Origin: Hydrogenobaculum sp. Y04AAS1
Lineage (GTDB): Bacteria > Aquificota > Aquificia > Aquificales > Aquificaceae
Length of the DNA: 64,000 bases
NCBI RefSeq assembly: GCF_000020785.1
Contig: NC_011126.1
Location: forward strand, 1,488,001-1,552,000
Direction: 5' to 3'
The position numbers and the translations under genes were made by a program. The notes under the pieces are model-generated. The model worked only from the letters and a program-made list of their open reading frames with translations. It made no database searches and was not told the DNA's origin. Shown piece after piece: positions 56,402 to 64,000 of this stretch (positions within the stretch are counted from its first letter, which is position 1; every line of letters begins with the position of its first letter).

Positions 56402-56911
56402 ATGGAAGAAAAAAACAATTTACCTGGGAACAAGGTGAACATATCCACACAAAAGATGCTGGGTGGGATTGGACTTTTAATTTCACCATTAAGCGCTATT
56501 CCGTTTTTAGGGGTCCTTTTCTGGATAGTGAGCGGTATACTTTTGCTGGTTAGTTTCAATCAATTAAGCAAAACACTTAATAAACCTGATATGTTTAAAA
56601 AATACCTAACAGGTTTTATAATAGGTTTTGTTAGTTATATTGTGCTTTATGTTCTAGGTTTTTTTCTCATTTTATTAGTGTTGATACCTGCTTACATACT
56701 TTCTATTATAGTGGCTTATTATTATAAACAAGCTTACGATATGCTTGCTAACGCTCTAAACCATAAGCTTTTTAGCAAAGGCGCTCGTCTTATGTTTATA
56801 GGTGCAATCACAACAATTATACTTGTGGGATTTATTTTGTTATTCGTAGGTTGGATCATACTTGCGGTAGCATTCTTTACAGCACCAGATACTGTAGAGA
56901 TTACGGCTTAA
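56402..56911 (+). CDS. DUF996 membrane protein
   Basis: A 169-aa protein with four hydrophobic helices. The N-terminal region KMLGGIGLLISPLSAIPFLGVLFWIVSGILLLV matches DUF996 (KTLGGIG, LIPYVG). Function unknown. GAGGAGG precedes the ATG. It lies 24 nt after the P-type ATPase gene in the same direction and could share its transcript. Confidence 0.8.
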   Translation: MEEKNNLPGNKVNISTQKMLGGIGLLISPLSAIPFLGVLFWIVSGILLLVSFNQLSKTLNKPDMFKKYLTGFIIGFVSYIVLYVLGFFLILLVLIPAYILSIIVAYYYKQAYDMLANALNHKLFSKGARLMFIGAITTIILVGFILLFVGWIILAVAFFTAPDTVEITA

Positions 56912-56913
56912 TT

Positions 56914-57606
56914 TTACAAAGACTCTTGATATAACGTATTTTCTTTTGAAAGCACTAAAACAATTTCACCTTTTATGTTGTTTCTTTTTTTAAGCTCTTC
57001 TATTACGTCTTTTATATTGCCCCTTATGTATTCTTCGTGCATTTTGGTAAGTTCTCTTGCTATAGCCACTGTAATGTTTGGTTCTATGTGGCTTATAAGT
57101 TCCAATGTATCTAATATACGCTGTGGTGATTCGTATAGTATGTAAGATCCAGTATCAGAGCTAAAAACTTCCTTATAAAAGGATTCTTGGGATTTTCTTG
57201 GTGCAAAACCTAAAAACATAAAACTATGAGTTGGAAGTCCAGAGCCTACTAATGCTGTAATAAGTGCACAGGGTCCAGGGAGTACTTCTACTGGTATATC
57301 TTCTTTTATACATGCGTTTATAAGCTTAAAACCAGGGTCAGATATAGAAGGCGTACCAGCATCTGATACAAGCGCCACGTCTTCATCTTTTCTTATGAGG
57401 GATATAATTTTTCTTATTTGTATAGCTTCTTTGGGATGATAGTATGATAAAAGCGTTTTACCTTCTATGTTGTAATGTTTTAAAAGTATCTGAATTCTTC
57501 TGGTGTCTTCGCAAGCTATAAATTTTACCGATTTTAGGATATTTATCGCCCTTATGGTTATATCTTCTAAATTTCCTATGGGGGTGGGCACCACATAAAG
57601 CTTCAT
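56914..57606 (-). CDS. rsmI: 16S rRNA (cytidine-2'-O)-methyltransferase RsmI
   Basis: A 230-aa tetrapyrrole-methylase-fold protein: LYVVPTPIGNLEDITIRAI at the N-terminus, CEDTRRIQILLKHY, VALVSDAGTPSISDPGF (SAM site) and VLPGPCALITALVGSGLP. It 2'-O-methylates C1402 of 16S rRNA. A TAAAAT (complement of 57613-57618) is 6 nt from the ATG. Divergent from the rimP operon, so two ribosome-related transcripts share one promoter region. Confidence 0.95.
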   Translation of the reverse strand: MKLYVVPTPIGNLEDITIRAINILKSVKFIACEDTRRIQILLKHYNIEGKTLLSYYHPKEAIQIRKIISLIRKDEDVALVSDAGTPSISDPGFKLINACIKEDIPVEVLPGPCALITALVGSGLPTHSFMFLGFAPRKSQESFYKEVFSSDTGSYILYESPQRILDTLELISHIEPNITVAIARELTKMHEEYIRGNIKDVIEELKKRNNIKGEIVLVLSKENTLYQESL

Positions 57607-57642
57607 TATTATATTTTATCATATTGTTATATTTGGTTATGG

Positions 57643-57648
57643 TATAAT
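57643..57648 (+). promoter_or_regulatory. -10 box TATAAT of the rimP-nusA operon
   Basis: TATAAT is followed by 6 nt and ATG 57655; no ribosome site. Probably leaderless. Confidence 0.6.
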
Positions 57649-57654
57649 AACACT

Positions 57655-58119
57655 ATGCTAGATGCAAAAAAAATAGCTACCACTGTTAAAGATTTGGTTA
57701 AACCTATATCCGATAATCTTGGATTTAGACTGTTTGATGTTGAATTTAAACCAGAAAACGGATGGGTACTGAGGATAATAATAGACAAAGAAGGAGGGGT
57801 AACAATAGACGATTGTGAAGAACTTTCAAAGCGTGTAAGCGCTCTTTTGGATGTAGAAGATGTGATAACAAGTAGCTATTTTCTTGAAGTGAGTTCACCT
57901 GGTCTTACTAGAGAATTAAAAGAAAAATGGCATTACGAATTTTTCAAGGGTAAGTATGCAAGACTCTATTTAAAGGAAAAAATAGATAACAAACAAGAGT
58001 ACGCTGGCTATATAGATAGTGTAGAAGATGATACGTTGGTGTTGAGGCTTTTAGATAAAACGTTAAAAATACCTTTTGATAAAATAGCGAAAGCAAGGTT
58101 GGATGTGGAAAAATGGTAA
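57655..58119 (+). CDS. rimP: Ribosome maturation factor RimP
   Basis: 154 aa. N-terminal LRIIIDKEGGVTIDDCEELSKRVSALLDVED and EVSSPGLTREL are the RimP core; the C-terminal SH3-like domain has YAGYIDSVEDDTLVLRL. It assists 30S assembly. It overlaps nusA by 7 nt, the usual rimP-nusA order. Confidence 0.95.
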   Translation: MLDAKKIATTVKDLVKPISDNLGFRLFDVEFKPENGWVLRIIIDKEGGVTIDDCEELSKRVSALLDVEDVITSSYFLEVSSPGLTRELKEKWHYEFFKGKYARLYLKEKIDNKQEYAGYIDSVEDDTLVLRLLDKTLKIPFDKIAKARLDVEKW

Positions 58120-59081
58120 AGAATATAAAGAAGCTCATAGAAAACGTCGCAAAAGAAAAAGATATACCTGCTAAAATAGTGGAAATTGCTTTAAAAAACG
58201 CTATAGCCTACGGCATTAGAAAAGAAAAACATATAAGGGGGAAAATTTATATAGATTTTGCAGATGATGATACTATAACGGCTTATATAATTTCTGGAAG
58301 AGAAAAAACTAAGCTCGATATATCCACTGAGGATTTAAACCGTATAGCAGCTTATGCTGCTAAAGAAGAGTTTTTAAAAGAATTGGAAAATGCTGAAAGA
58401 GAGCGTGGGTTTTTGGAATACGTATCTCAGGAGGGCAACATTGTACATGGTATAGTTAGAGAAATAACCAAAGACCAGACCGCTATTGTAGACTTAGGTC
58501 CTATAGACGCTGAGCTTCCAAGGAGAGAACAAATTTCTAAGGAAAGTTTCAAAAAAAACGATAGAGTGAAAGCGCTTCTTTTTTCAGTGCAAAAAGAAAG
58601 AGGTAGACCAGTTTTGTTGCTTTCCAGAACGCACCCTAAGTTTTTAAGAAGGCTTTTAGAAGCTGAGATACCAGAAGTAGCCACTGGGCTTGTGAAAATA
58701 ATTTCTGTTGCAAGGGAACCAGGTGAAAAGGCTAAGGTTGTGGTTGATACAGAAGATAAAAAGATTGATCCAGTAGGTGTGGTTATAGGCATAAAAGGCT
58801 CAAAAATAAATCCCATATCCAAAGAGCTTGCTGGAGAACATATAGATGTTGTAAGATATTCTAAAGATAAGAAAAAGTTTTTGGAAAATTTATTCTTTCC
58901 GGCTAAAATCCTTGATGTAAGGGAATCAGATAATCAAATAGAGGTGGCTGTTGACAAAGATCAAATTTCTTTAGCCATAGGGAAAAGAGGTATAAACACA
59001 AAGCTAGCTTATAAAATACTGGGTAAACATATAGATGTGATGTCAAAGGAAGATTTTGATAAGCTAAAGAAGCTTTCCTGA
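58113..59081 (+). CDS. nusA: Transcription elongation factor NusA
   Basis: 322 aa, short because the C-terminal acidic repeats of some NusA proteins are missing. The N-terminal domain is followed by the S1 domain (GNIVHGIVREITKDQTAIVDLG), then the KH domains with DPVGVVIGIKGSKINPISKEL and VDKDQISLAIGKRGINTKLAYKI. It modulates pausing and termination. It starts inside rimP and its stop shares one base with the rlmD-like start. Confidence 0.95.
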   Translation: MVKNIKKLIENVAKEKDIPAKIVEIALKNAIAYGIRKEKHIRGKIYIDFADDDTITAYIISGREKTKLDISTEDLNRIAAYAAKEEFLKELENAERERGFLEYVSQEGNIVHGIVREITKDQTAIVDLGPIDAELPRREQISKESFKKNDRVKALLFSVQKERGRPVLLLSRTHPKFLRRLLEAEIPEVATGLVKIISVAREPGEKAKVVVDTEDKKIDPVGVVIGIKGSKINPISKELAGEHIDVVRYSKDKKKFLENLFFPAKILDVRESDNQIEVAVDKDQISLAIGKRGINTKLAYKILGKHIDVMSKEDFDKLKKLS

Positions 59082-60328
59082 TGATAGTAGAAATTGAGAA
59101 ACTTGTTCACAACGGCTACGGAATGGGAAGATTTCAAAACAAGGTATATTTTGTGCCTTTTACCTTACCAAATGAAAAAGTTAAGATAAAAGATATTGTA
59201 AACAAAAAAGATTATTCTATGGCTAAATTAGAGGCTGTTGTAGAACCAAGCCCACATAGGATAGAGCCCCTTTGTCCTTACTTTGGAAGATGCGGTGGAT
59301 GTCATTTCCAACATATTGATTACACCGAACAGCTAACCCAAAAATCAAACATCTTAAAAGAGACGTTAAAAAAGATAGGTAACATAGAGATAGAGAATTT
59401 AAACGGTATTATCTACGATGAGCCTTATCATTATAGAAACCGTGTTAAGTTTAAGGTTCGAAACAAAGAGCTTGGTTTTGTTGGTGTTGATGAGGATTTT
59501 GTAAAGGTAGAGCACTGCCCTATTTCTTCAAAAGCGATAAACGATCTTATGCCGTTTTTAAAAGAGTTTGCCAAGCATTTTAATCCATCTTGGATAAGCG
59601 TATTTTATTCGGATACGCAAAAAGAGTATATGGTAAAGTTTGCCTCTTACGATTATATAGATAAGGAAAAGCTAAAGAAGTTTAAAGAACATCTTACTCC
59701 TAAAAACGTCGTTGGTATAACGCTTGTAAAGGATGATAAGAGAGAAGATAAAATTATACTTTCAATAGGGACTCCTTTTACTTTTATTGAGCTTTTAAAA
59801 ATAAAATATAGAATAAGTGTAAATAGCTTCTTTCAAGTAAATATAAAAGTGGCTCAAAAACTTTTACAAACGCTTTTAGAGAAAGAAAATTATTTTGACA
59901 GAGTATTGGATGATTATGGTGGTGTAGGACTTTTTGGCTTGCATTTGGCAAGACGCTCAGGCTCTGTTGATATAGCTGATATAAATAAAAGCTCAATAAA
60001 TGATGCCGAATACTCAGCCAAGATAAACAACATAAATAACGTGTCTTTTTATGTCCAAAACAGCTATGTCTTTTTGAAAAAAAGCCTATATAAGCACGCA
60101 AACCTTCTTGTTTTAGACCCCCCGCGTAGTGGTTTATCAAAGGAAGAGATAGGGCTTATACTTCTTGGAAAACCAGATTACATATGGTATATATCCTGTG
60201 AGCCTTCTTCTTTAGCAAGGGATTTAAAGCTTTTAGGAAAAAAATATCAAATAAAAGAAATATATATGGCAGATATGTTTCCACAGACTTATCATATAGA
60301 AACTGCTGTTAAACTAGAGCTTGTATGA
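59081..60328 (+). CDS. 23S rRNA (uracil-5-)-methyltransferase, RlmD/RumA family
   Basis: A 415-aa TrmA-family enzyme. The N-terminal TRAM-like region precedes the Fe-S site in CPYFGRCGGCHFQHIDY plus a later Cys in EHCPIS. The SAM domain has VNSFFQVN, DDYGGVGLFGLHL and the catalytic LDPPRSGLSKEEI and YISCEPSSLARDL. It methylates a uridine of 23S rRNA, possibly U1939; RlmC-type specificity cannot be excluded. It starts at the last base of the nusA stop codon. Confidence 0.9.
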   Translation: MIVEIEKLVHNGYGMGRFQNKVYFVPFTLPNEKVKIKDIVNKKDYSMAKLEAVVEPSPHRIEPLCPYFGRCGGCHFQHIDYTEQLTQKSNILKETLKKIGNIEIENLNGIIYDEPYHYRNRVKFKVRNKELGFVGVDEDFVKVEHCPISSKAINDLMPFLKEFAKHFNPSWISVFYSDTQKEYMVKFASYDYIDKEKLKKFKEHLTPKNVVGITLVKDDKREDKIILSIGTPFTFIELLKIKYRISVNSFFQVNIKVAQKLLQTLLEKENYFDRVLDDYGGVGLFGLHLARRSGSVDIADINKSSINDAEYSAKINNINNVSFYVQNSYVFLKKSLYKHANLLVLDPPRSGLSKEEIGLILLGKPDYIWYISCEPSSLARDLKLLGKKYQIKEIYMADMFPQTYHIETAVKLELV

Positions 60329-61590
60329 ATGACGCTTATCTTGTTATAGAACAATCAAAACATATGGAAGGGATTTTGGAAGTCTCTGGGGCAAAAAACG
60401 CAACTTTGCCTCTGATGGCAGCCACTATACTAACGGAAGAGCCCTGCACCATAAGAAATGTACCAGATTTACTTGATATAAAAAATATGATAGAGCTTCT
60501 TTCTGATATGGGCAAGAAGATAATTTTAGAAAACAACACTCTTTACATAGAAGGGCCTATTTTAAACAAAGAAACTAGAGAAGACATAGTGCGTAAAATG
60601 AGGGCTTCTGTTTTGGTGATGGGTCCTCTTATAGCAAGATATAAAAGCGGTAAAGTGTCAATGCCAGGAGGGTGTTCTATCGGGGCAAGACCTATAGACC
60701 AACACTTAAAAGCTGCCAAGAAAATGGGTGTAGATATTGAGATTGAACAAGGTTTTATAAATTTAAAAGCCAAAAACTTAAACCCTATTGATTTTAGATT
60801 TGATATGATAACGGTAACTGGCACTGAAAATGTCTTTTGCATGCTAAGTACGGTAGAAGAAGAGTCAATACTAAGAAACATCGCTTTAGAACCAGAGGTG
60901 ATAAACTTAGTAGATGCTCTAAGACAGATGGGTGTTTTAATAGAAATAGATGATTCAGAGAGAACGGCCAAGATAAAAGGCACAAAAAATCTAAGGGGTT
61001 TTGATATAAAAGTAATACCAGACAGAATTGAAGCTGGCACGTTTATGGTTTTAGCCCTTGCCACTGGCTCAAAAATAAACATAGTAAATCTAAACGTAAA
61101 CCATATAGAAAGTGTATTGCAAAAGCTTGATATAGCAGGTGCTAAGATAGATATATTATCGCCTGATAGTGTCTTGGTTTATCCAAAAGAAGATAAAATA
61201 AACCCTTTATATATAGAAACCCTTGAATACCCTGGTTTTCCTACGGATATGCAAGCTCAGTTTATGAGTCTACTTTCTATAGCGGATGGGGAGTCTAGTA
61301 TAGTAGAAAATATCTTTGAAAATAGGTTTCAACACGCCCAAGAGCTTGCTCGTATGGGGGCTTGTATTACAATACATTCAAAAACAGCCTATATAAAAGG
61401 TGTAAAAAGTTTAAAAGGTGCAGAAGTCTTTTCTACAGATCTTAGGGCATCTGCTGGGCTTGTAATAGCTGGTCTTATGGCAGAAGGCAAATCTATAATA
61501 AGAAATATATACCATCTTGATAGAGGCTACGATCATATAGAACAAAAATTGGAAAAAATAGGCGCTAAGGTAAAAAGAATCAATTCTTAA
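60325..61590 (+). CDS. murA: UDP-N-acetylglucosamine 1-carboxyvinyltransferase
   Basis: A 421-aa protein with the EPSP-synthase fold. GAKNATLPLMAATILTEEP at the N-terminus, MPGGCSIGARPIDQHL with the catalytic Cys (equivalent to Cys115), PDRIEAGTFMVLALATG and GFPTDMQAQFMSLLS. It transfers enolpyruvate from PEP to UDP-GlcNAc, starting peptidoglycan synthesis; the Cys predicts fosfomycin sensitivity. It overlaps the methyltransferase gene by 4 nt and is the last gene of this operon. Confidence 0.97.
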   Translation: MNDAYLVIEQSKHMEGILEVSGAKNATLPLMAATILTEEPCTIRNVPDLLDIKNMIELLSDMGKKIILENNTLYIEGPILNKETREDIVRKMRASVLVMGPLIARYKSGKVSMPGGCSIGARPIDQHLKAAKKMGVDIEIEQGFINLKAKNLNPIDFRFDMITVTGTENVFCMLSTVEEESILRNIALEPEVINLVDALRQMGVLIEIDDSERTAKIKGTKNLRGFDIKVIPDRIEAGTFMVLALATGSKINIVNLNVNHIESVLQKLDIAGAKIDILSPDSVLVYPKEDKINPLYIETLEYPGFPTDMQAQFMSLLSIADGESSIVENIFENRFQHAQELARMGACITIHSKTAYIKGVKSLKGAEVFSTDLRASAGLVIAGLMAEGKSIIRNIYHLDRGYDHIEQKLEKIGAKVKRINS

Positions 61591-61594
61591 ATTT

Positions 61595-61616
61595 ATAAAA
61601 GCCCCAAAAAGGGGCT
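61595..61616 (-). terminator. Terminator of the beta-barrel gene
   Basis: AGCCCC/GGGGCT (61600-61616) around an A5/T5 loop; read on the minus strand the stem is followed by TTTATAAATTT, which fits a Rho-independent terminator. On the plus strand the tail is weaker but may also stop murA transcripts. Confidence 0.75.
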
Positions 61617-61625
61617 ACAAAATAA

Positions 61626-62447
61626 TTAAAACTCTACACCTATCAAAGCGTATGGACCTTTTACTTTAACATCTGCATATACACTGCTTTGATCTATTTT
61701 TAGCTTTTCATATCTATAACCTACTTGGATAAATGGTACTATCGCACTTTTAAAAAGTCCCACTGGTGACAGTCTTAAACCAGCATTGTAGTTGTAGTAA
61801 TCGTTGCTTCCGTAAGATACATAGTTTATATCTCCTACCAAAGATACCTGTTTTATAGGTGATATGGAAACGCCTAAATGAGCCATAGGTACTGGTACTG
61901 TAAGGGATTTGCTTTCTGTATAATATCCACCAGCACCAACAGGTTGACCATTAATAGTTGCATTGTTACCTGTAAAAGTTTCGCTAAAATCTACTACCCT
62001 TACGTTTAGACCAAATCTTACTTTTAGCATGTCTTTTGTGGCTGCTGTGATAAATGGAAGGTGATAATAGGCTAATATATCAAATCTGTTCATCTTTGCA
62101 TTTAGGTTGAAGTTTGCATTTGCTTGATAAGTTGTACCACCGAATGTAATTTGTCTATTTAGCGTTCCAGAGCCACTAAACTTCATAGGCATGTAATCAA
62201 GTTTTATGTTTGGAAGGATTGGTAAGCTGTTGGTTATTCTTACACCTATATAGGGTTGTGTCTTTTGTGAAAAATGAGCATCGTTTTTAAGGTCTAGATA
62301 GTCATTGGCCCCTTTTGCTTGATAAGATACAATACCAGAAGGGTCTTGTTCTACACCGCCAGCCTCTATACTGACGTTAAACAACGGTAGGGCTTGAGAC
62401 AGCGCACATGCGCTCAAGATTCCTGTTAAAAGCATCAGCTTTTTCAT
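61626..62447 (-). CDS. Outer-membrane beta-barrel protein (TIGR04219-like)
   Basis: A 273-aa protein with signal peptide MKKLMLLTGILSACALSQA. The mature part alternates polar and hydrophobic residues over about ten strands, ends YALIGVEF with a terminal aromatic residue, and has LPILPNIKLDYMPMKFSGSG, resembling TIGR04219 proteins. Probably an outer-membrane barrel of unknown cargo. GGAGG lies before the ATG. Confidence 0.78.
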   Translation of the reverse strand: MKKLMLLTGILSACALSQALPLFNVSIEAGGVEQDPSGIVSYQAKGANDYLDLKNDAHFSQKTQPYIGVRITNSLPILPNIKLDYMPMKFSGSGTLNRQITFGGTTYQANANFNLNAKMNRFDILAYYHLPFITAATKDMLKVRFGLNVRVVDFSETFTGNNATINGQPVGAGGYYTESKSLTVPVPMAHLGVSISPIKQVSLVGDINYVSYGSNDYYNYNAGLRLSPVGLFKSAIVPFIQVGYRYEKLKIDQSSVYADVKVKGPYALIGVEF

Positions 62448-62559
62448 AAAAACCTCCTATTTAGTTTTTACTATTATATAAAAACTTTTGAAAATTTGTT
62501 TTCTGACATGATGATGTAATATACTTGCAAAAAATAAAATATTTTATAATTTTTAGCTT

Positions 62560-63567
62560 ATGAAAGCTGCTATCTGTAAAGAATTTAAAAAGCCTTTGGT
62601 GATAGAAGATATACCAATACCAGAGATAGGTCCCGATGAGGTGCTTATAAAGGTCAAGTATTGCGGTATATGTCATAGCGATCTTCATATAGTGGATGGA
62701 GACTGGGAATCTTGGGTAAAACTTCCTGTTGTACCAGGACACGAAGTAGCTGGTATTGTAGAAAAAGTAGGTAGCAACGTCAAAAATGTTAAAGAAGGTG
62801 ATAGGGTTGGAATGCCTTGGCTTTATTCTTCTTGTGAGATATGCGATTACTGTGTAGAAGGAGAAGAACCCCTTTGTCCAAACCATGAGATCACAGGTAT
62901 CACCCGCCAAGGTGGCTATGCAGAGTATATGAAAGCCCCGTCTCATTTTGTTACAAAAATCCCAGATAAACTTGAACTTTCTTATGCCGCTCCTTTATTT
63001 TGCGCAGGTATAACAGTTTATGCCGCTCTTGTAAGGTTAAATTTAAAACCAAATGAGTTAGTGGTAATCCAAGGTATAGGTGGTCTTGGTCATTTGGCTA
63101 TTCAGTATGCTAAAGCTATGGGTGCTAAGGTAGTAGCACTAAGCCATTCTGATAAAGAAAAAGTGGCTAAAGAGCTTGGGGCAGATTATTTTATAAACTC
63201 ATCAAAGCAAGACCCAGTAAAAGAGCTAAAAGCCTTAGGTGGGGCAGATACTATACTTACAACCGTTTATGATTCTAAAAGCATACAAAATCTTGTAGAC
63301 GCTTTAGCACCAAAAGGTAGATTGTCAGTGGTAGGTGCTGCCCAAGAACCAATATATGTAAATCCCTTTGATCTCATAACAAAACGTATCGTGATAACTG
63401 GTTCTGCCATAGGTGGAAGAAAGCTTTTAAGGGAGATGCTTGAGTTTTCGGCTTTTAACAACATAAAACCCATCATTCAAGAGTACAAGTTTGAAGATGT
63501 AAACAAAGCGCTCGATGATCTAAGATCTGGTAAAATAGTATTAAGAGGCGTATTAAAATTTAACTAA
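62560..63567 (+). CDS. Zinc-dependent alcohol dehydrogenase
   Basis: A 335-aa medium-chain dehydrogenase. The catalytic zinc region is CGICHSDLHIVDGDW and PGHEVAGIV, the structural zinc site is CEICDYCVEGEEPLC (four Cys), and the NAD domain has VVIQGIGGLGHLAIQYAKAMGA. The sequence type matches AdhP/AdhT-like ethanol dehydrogenases, NAD-dependent. Its metabolic role in a chemolithoautotroph is unclear. AATTTTTAGCTT precedes the ATG with no good ribosome site. The next gene starts 10 nt after its stop. Confidence 0.92.
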   Translation: MKAAICKEFKKPLVIEDIPIPEIGPDEVLIKVKYCGICHSDLHIVDGDWESWVKLPVVPGHEVAGIVEKVGSNVKNVKEGDRVGMPWLYSSCEICDYCVEGEEPLCPNHEITGITRQGGYAEYMKAPSHFVTKIPDKLELSYAAPLFCAGITVYAALVRLNLKPNELVVIQGIGGLGHLAIQYAKAMGAKVVALSHSDKEKVAKELGADYFINSSKQDPVKELKALGGADTILTTVYDSKSIQNLVDALAPKGRLSVVGAAQEPIYVNPFDLITKRIVITGSAIGGRKLLREMLEFSAFNNIKPIIQEYKFEDVNKALDDLRSGKIVLRGVLKFN

Positions 63568-63577
63568 GGAGAGGTCT

Positions 63578-64000
63578 ATGCTAAATAGAGAACTTATAGA
63601 TTTGATGAGAGATCTTTATGTGTTTCCCGTGGTGATTAGCACGGTTACCAACGATTTAAAACCCTACAGCGCTTTGATAAGCTGGGTATACCCTGTTTCT
63701 GAAAGTAAAATAAACATAGCTCTTAGCACAAAATCAAGAACCGCTCAAAATATAATCACAAACTCAAACGTATGCATAAGTATATTTGCTCAAGATGTAG
63801 CTATTGTGGCTCACGGAAAAGGTTATCTTAAAAACAGGATAGAAGAAGTGCCTTTTGATGTATCTGCTTTTAGTATAGAGATAGAATCTGTGGAAAGTAA
63901 TCTATTTCCAGGGGCTACCATCCTTGGACCTATAGCTTTTGCCCATACTGGAAACATAGAAAAAGCTGTTAATCTTGATAAGATAGTGATAGAGTATCTT
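63578..64000 (+). CDS. Flavin-reductase-like FMN-binding protein (5' part)
   Basis: The 3' end lies outside the window; 141 codons are open. The N-terminus has FPVVISTVTNDLKPYSALISW and, further in, NSNVCISIFAQDVAIVAHGKGY, which fits the split-barrel flavin reductase / pyridoxamine-phosphate-oxidase-like fold. AAGGAGAG precedes ATG 63578, and it follows the alcohol dehydrogenase gene by 10 nt, so the two are probably co-transcribed. The substrate is unknown. Confidence 0.65.
   Translation, partial: MLNRELIDLMRDLYVFPVVISTVTNDLKPYSALISWVYPVSESKINIALSTKSRTAQNIITNSNVCISIFAQDVAIVAHGKGYLKNRIEEVPFDVSAFSIEIESVESNLFPGATILGPIAFAHTGNIEKAVNLDKIVIEYL

Overview
The window is about 64 kb of AT-rich, gene-dense bacterial DNA. 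Gene content points to a thermophilic, autotrophic member of the Aquificota, most like Hydrogenobaculum. The clues are a fused ATP sulfurylase/APS kinase, a metal-type KdsA very close to the Aquifex enzyme as remembered, a short HD-domain tRNA nucleotidyltransferase of the Aquifex split CC/A-adding type, an archaeal-type class I aldolase, an outer-membrane/heptose/Kdo gene set, and many genes with a TATAAT-like box 6-8 nt before the start codon (predicted leaderless mRNAs). The species is inference; no database was searched.

Layout. 1-7.4 kb: end of sat-cysC, a truncated rmlA-like remnant, then a surface-polysaccharide cluster (a sulfotransferase/methyltransferase/coiled-coil fusion and three GT2 glycosyltransferases). 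7.4-8.0 kb: tRNA-Lys(CTT) and hldE (rfaE2). 8.0-10.1 kb: an accessory island with an AAA-ATPase/PD-(D/E)XK gene bounded by direct repeats and followed by a degenerate array of hairpin repeats. 10.1-11.2 kb: a lipoprotein. 11.2-20.6 kb: a minus-strand block (nrnA, ppsA, molybdopterin protein, fabI, aldolase, glyS, glyQ). 20.7-21.4 kb: an MNT-HEPN toxin-antitoxin pair. 21.4-24.7 kb: folC, tRNA nucleotidyltransferase, pgsA-like. 24.7-33.3 kb: purF, DUF2905, DUF354, asnB, cutA, small unknown genes, queH, kdsA. 33.4-35.6 kb: a second accessory island with two more PD-(D/E)XK proteins and another copy of the hairpin repeat. 35.6-41.4 kb: HlpA-like glycosyltransferases, an FkbM methyltransferase and a UDP-glucuronate decarboxylase. 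41.5-49.8 kb: dnaE, pstSCAB with a possible Pho box, phosphatase, DUF2103-like gene. 49.8-64 kb: DedA-like, tyrA, uspA, gyrB, metal P-type ATPase, DUF996, rsmI, rimP-nusA-rlmD-murA, a beta-barrel protein, a zinc alcohol dehydrogenase and the start of a flavin-reductase-like gene.

The sugar-transfer and methyl-transfer genes at 1-7.4 and 35.6-41.4 kb, with hldE and kdsA, probably build and decorate the cell-surface polysaccharide or LPS. The minus-strand block joins gluconeogenesis (ppsA, aldolase), fatty-acid synthesis and tRNA charging. The most unusual material is a family of non-coding repeats: hairpin units whose stems vary in a compensatory way, and a 14-nt core ACAAGTCTGCCACG. Both lie beside three unrelated PD-(D/E)XK nuclease-like genes. 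The core has also apparently entered the asnB reading frame, where one site carries it as an 18-bp tandem duplication.
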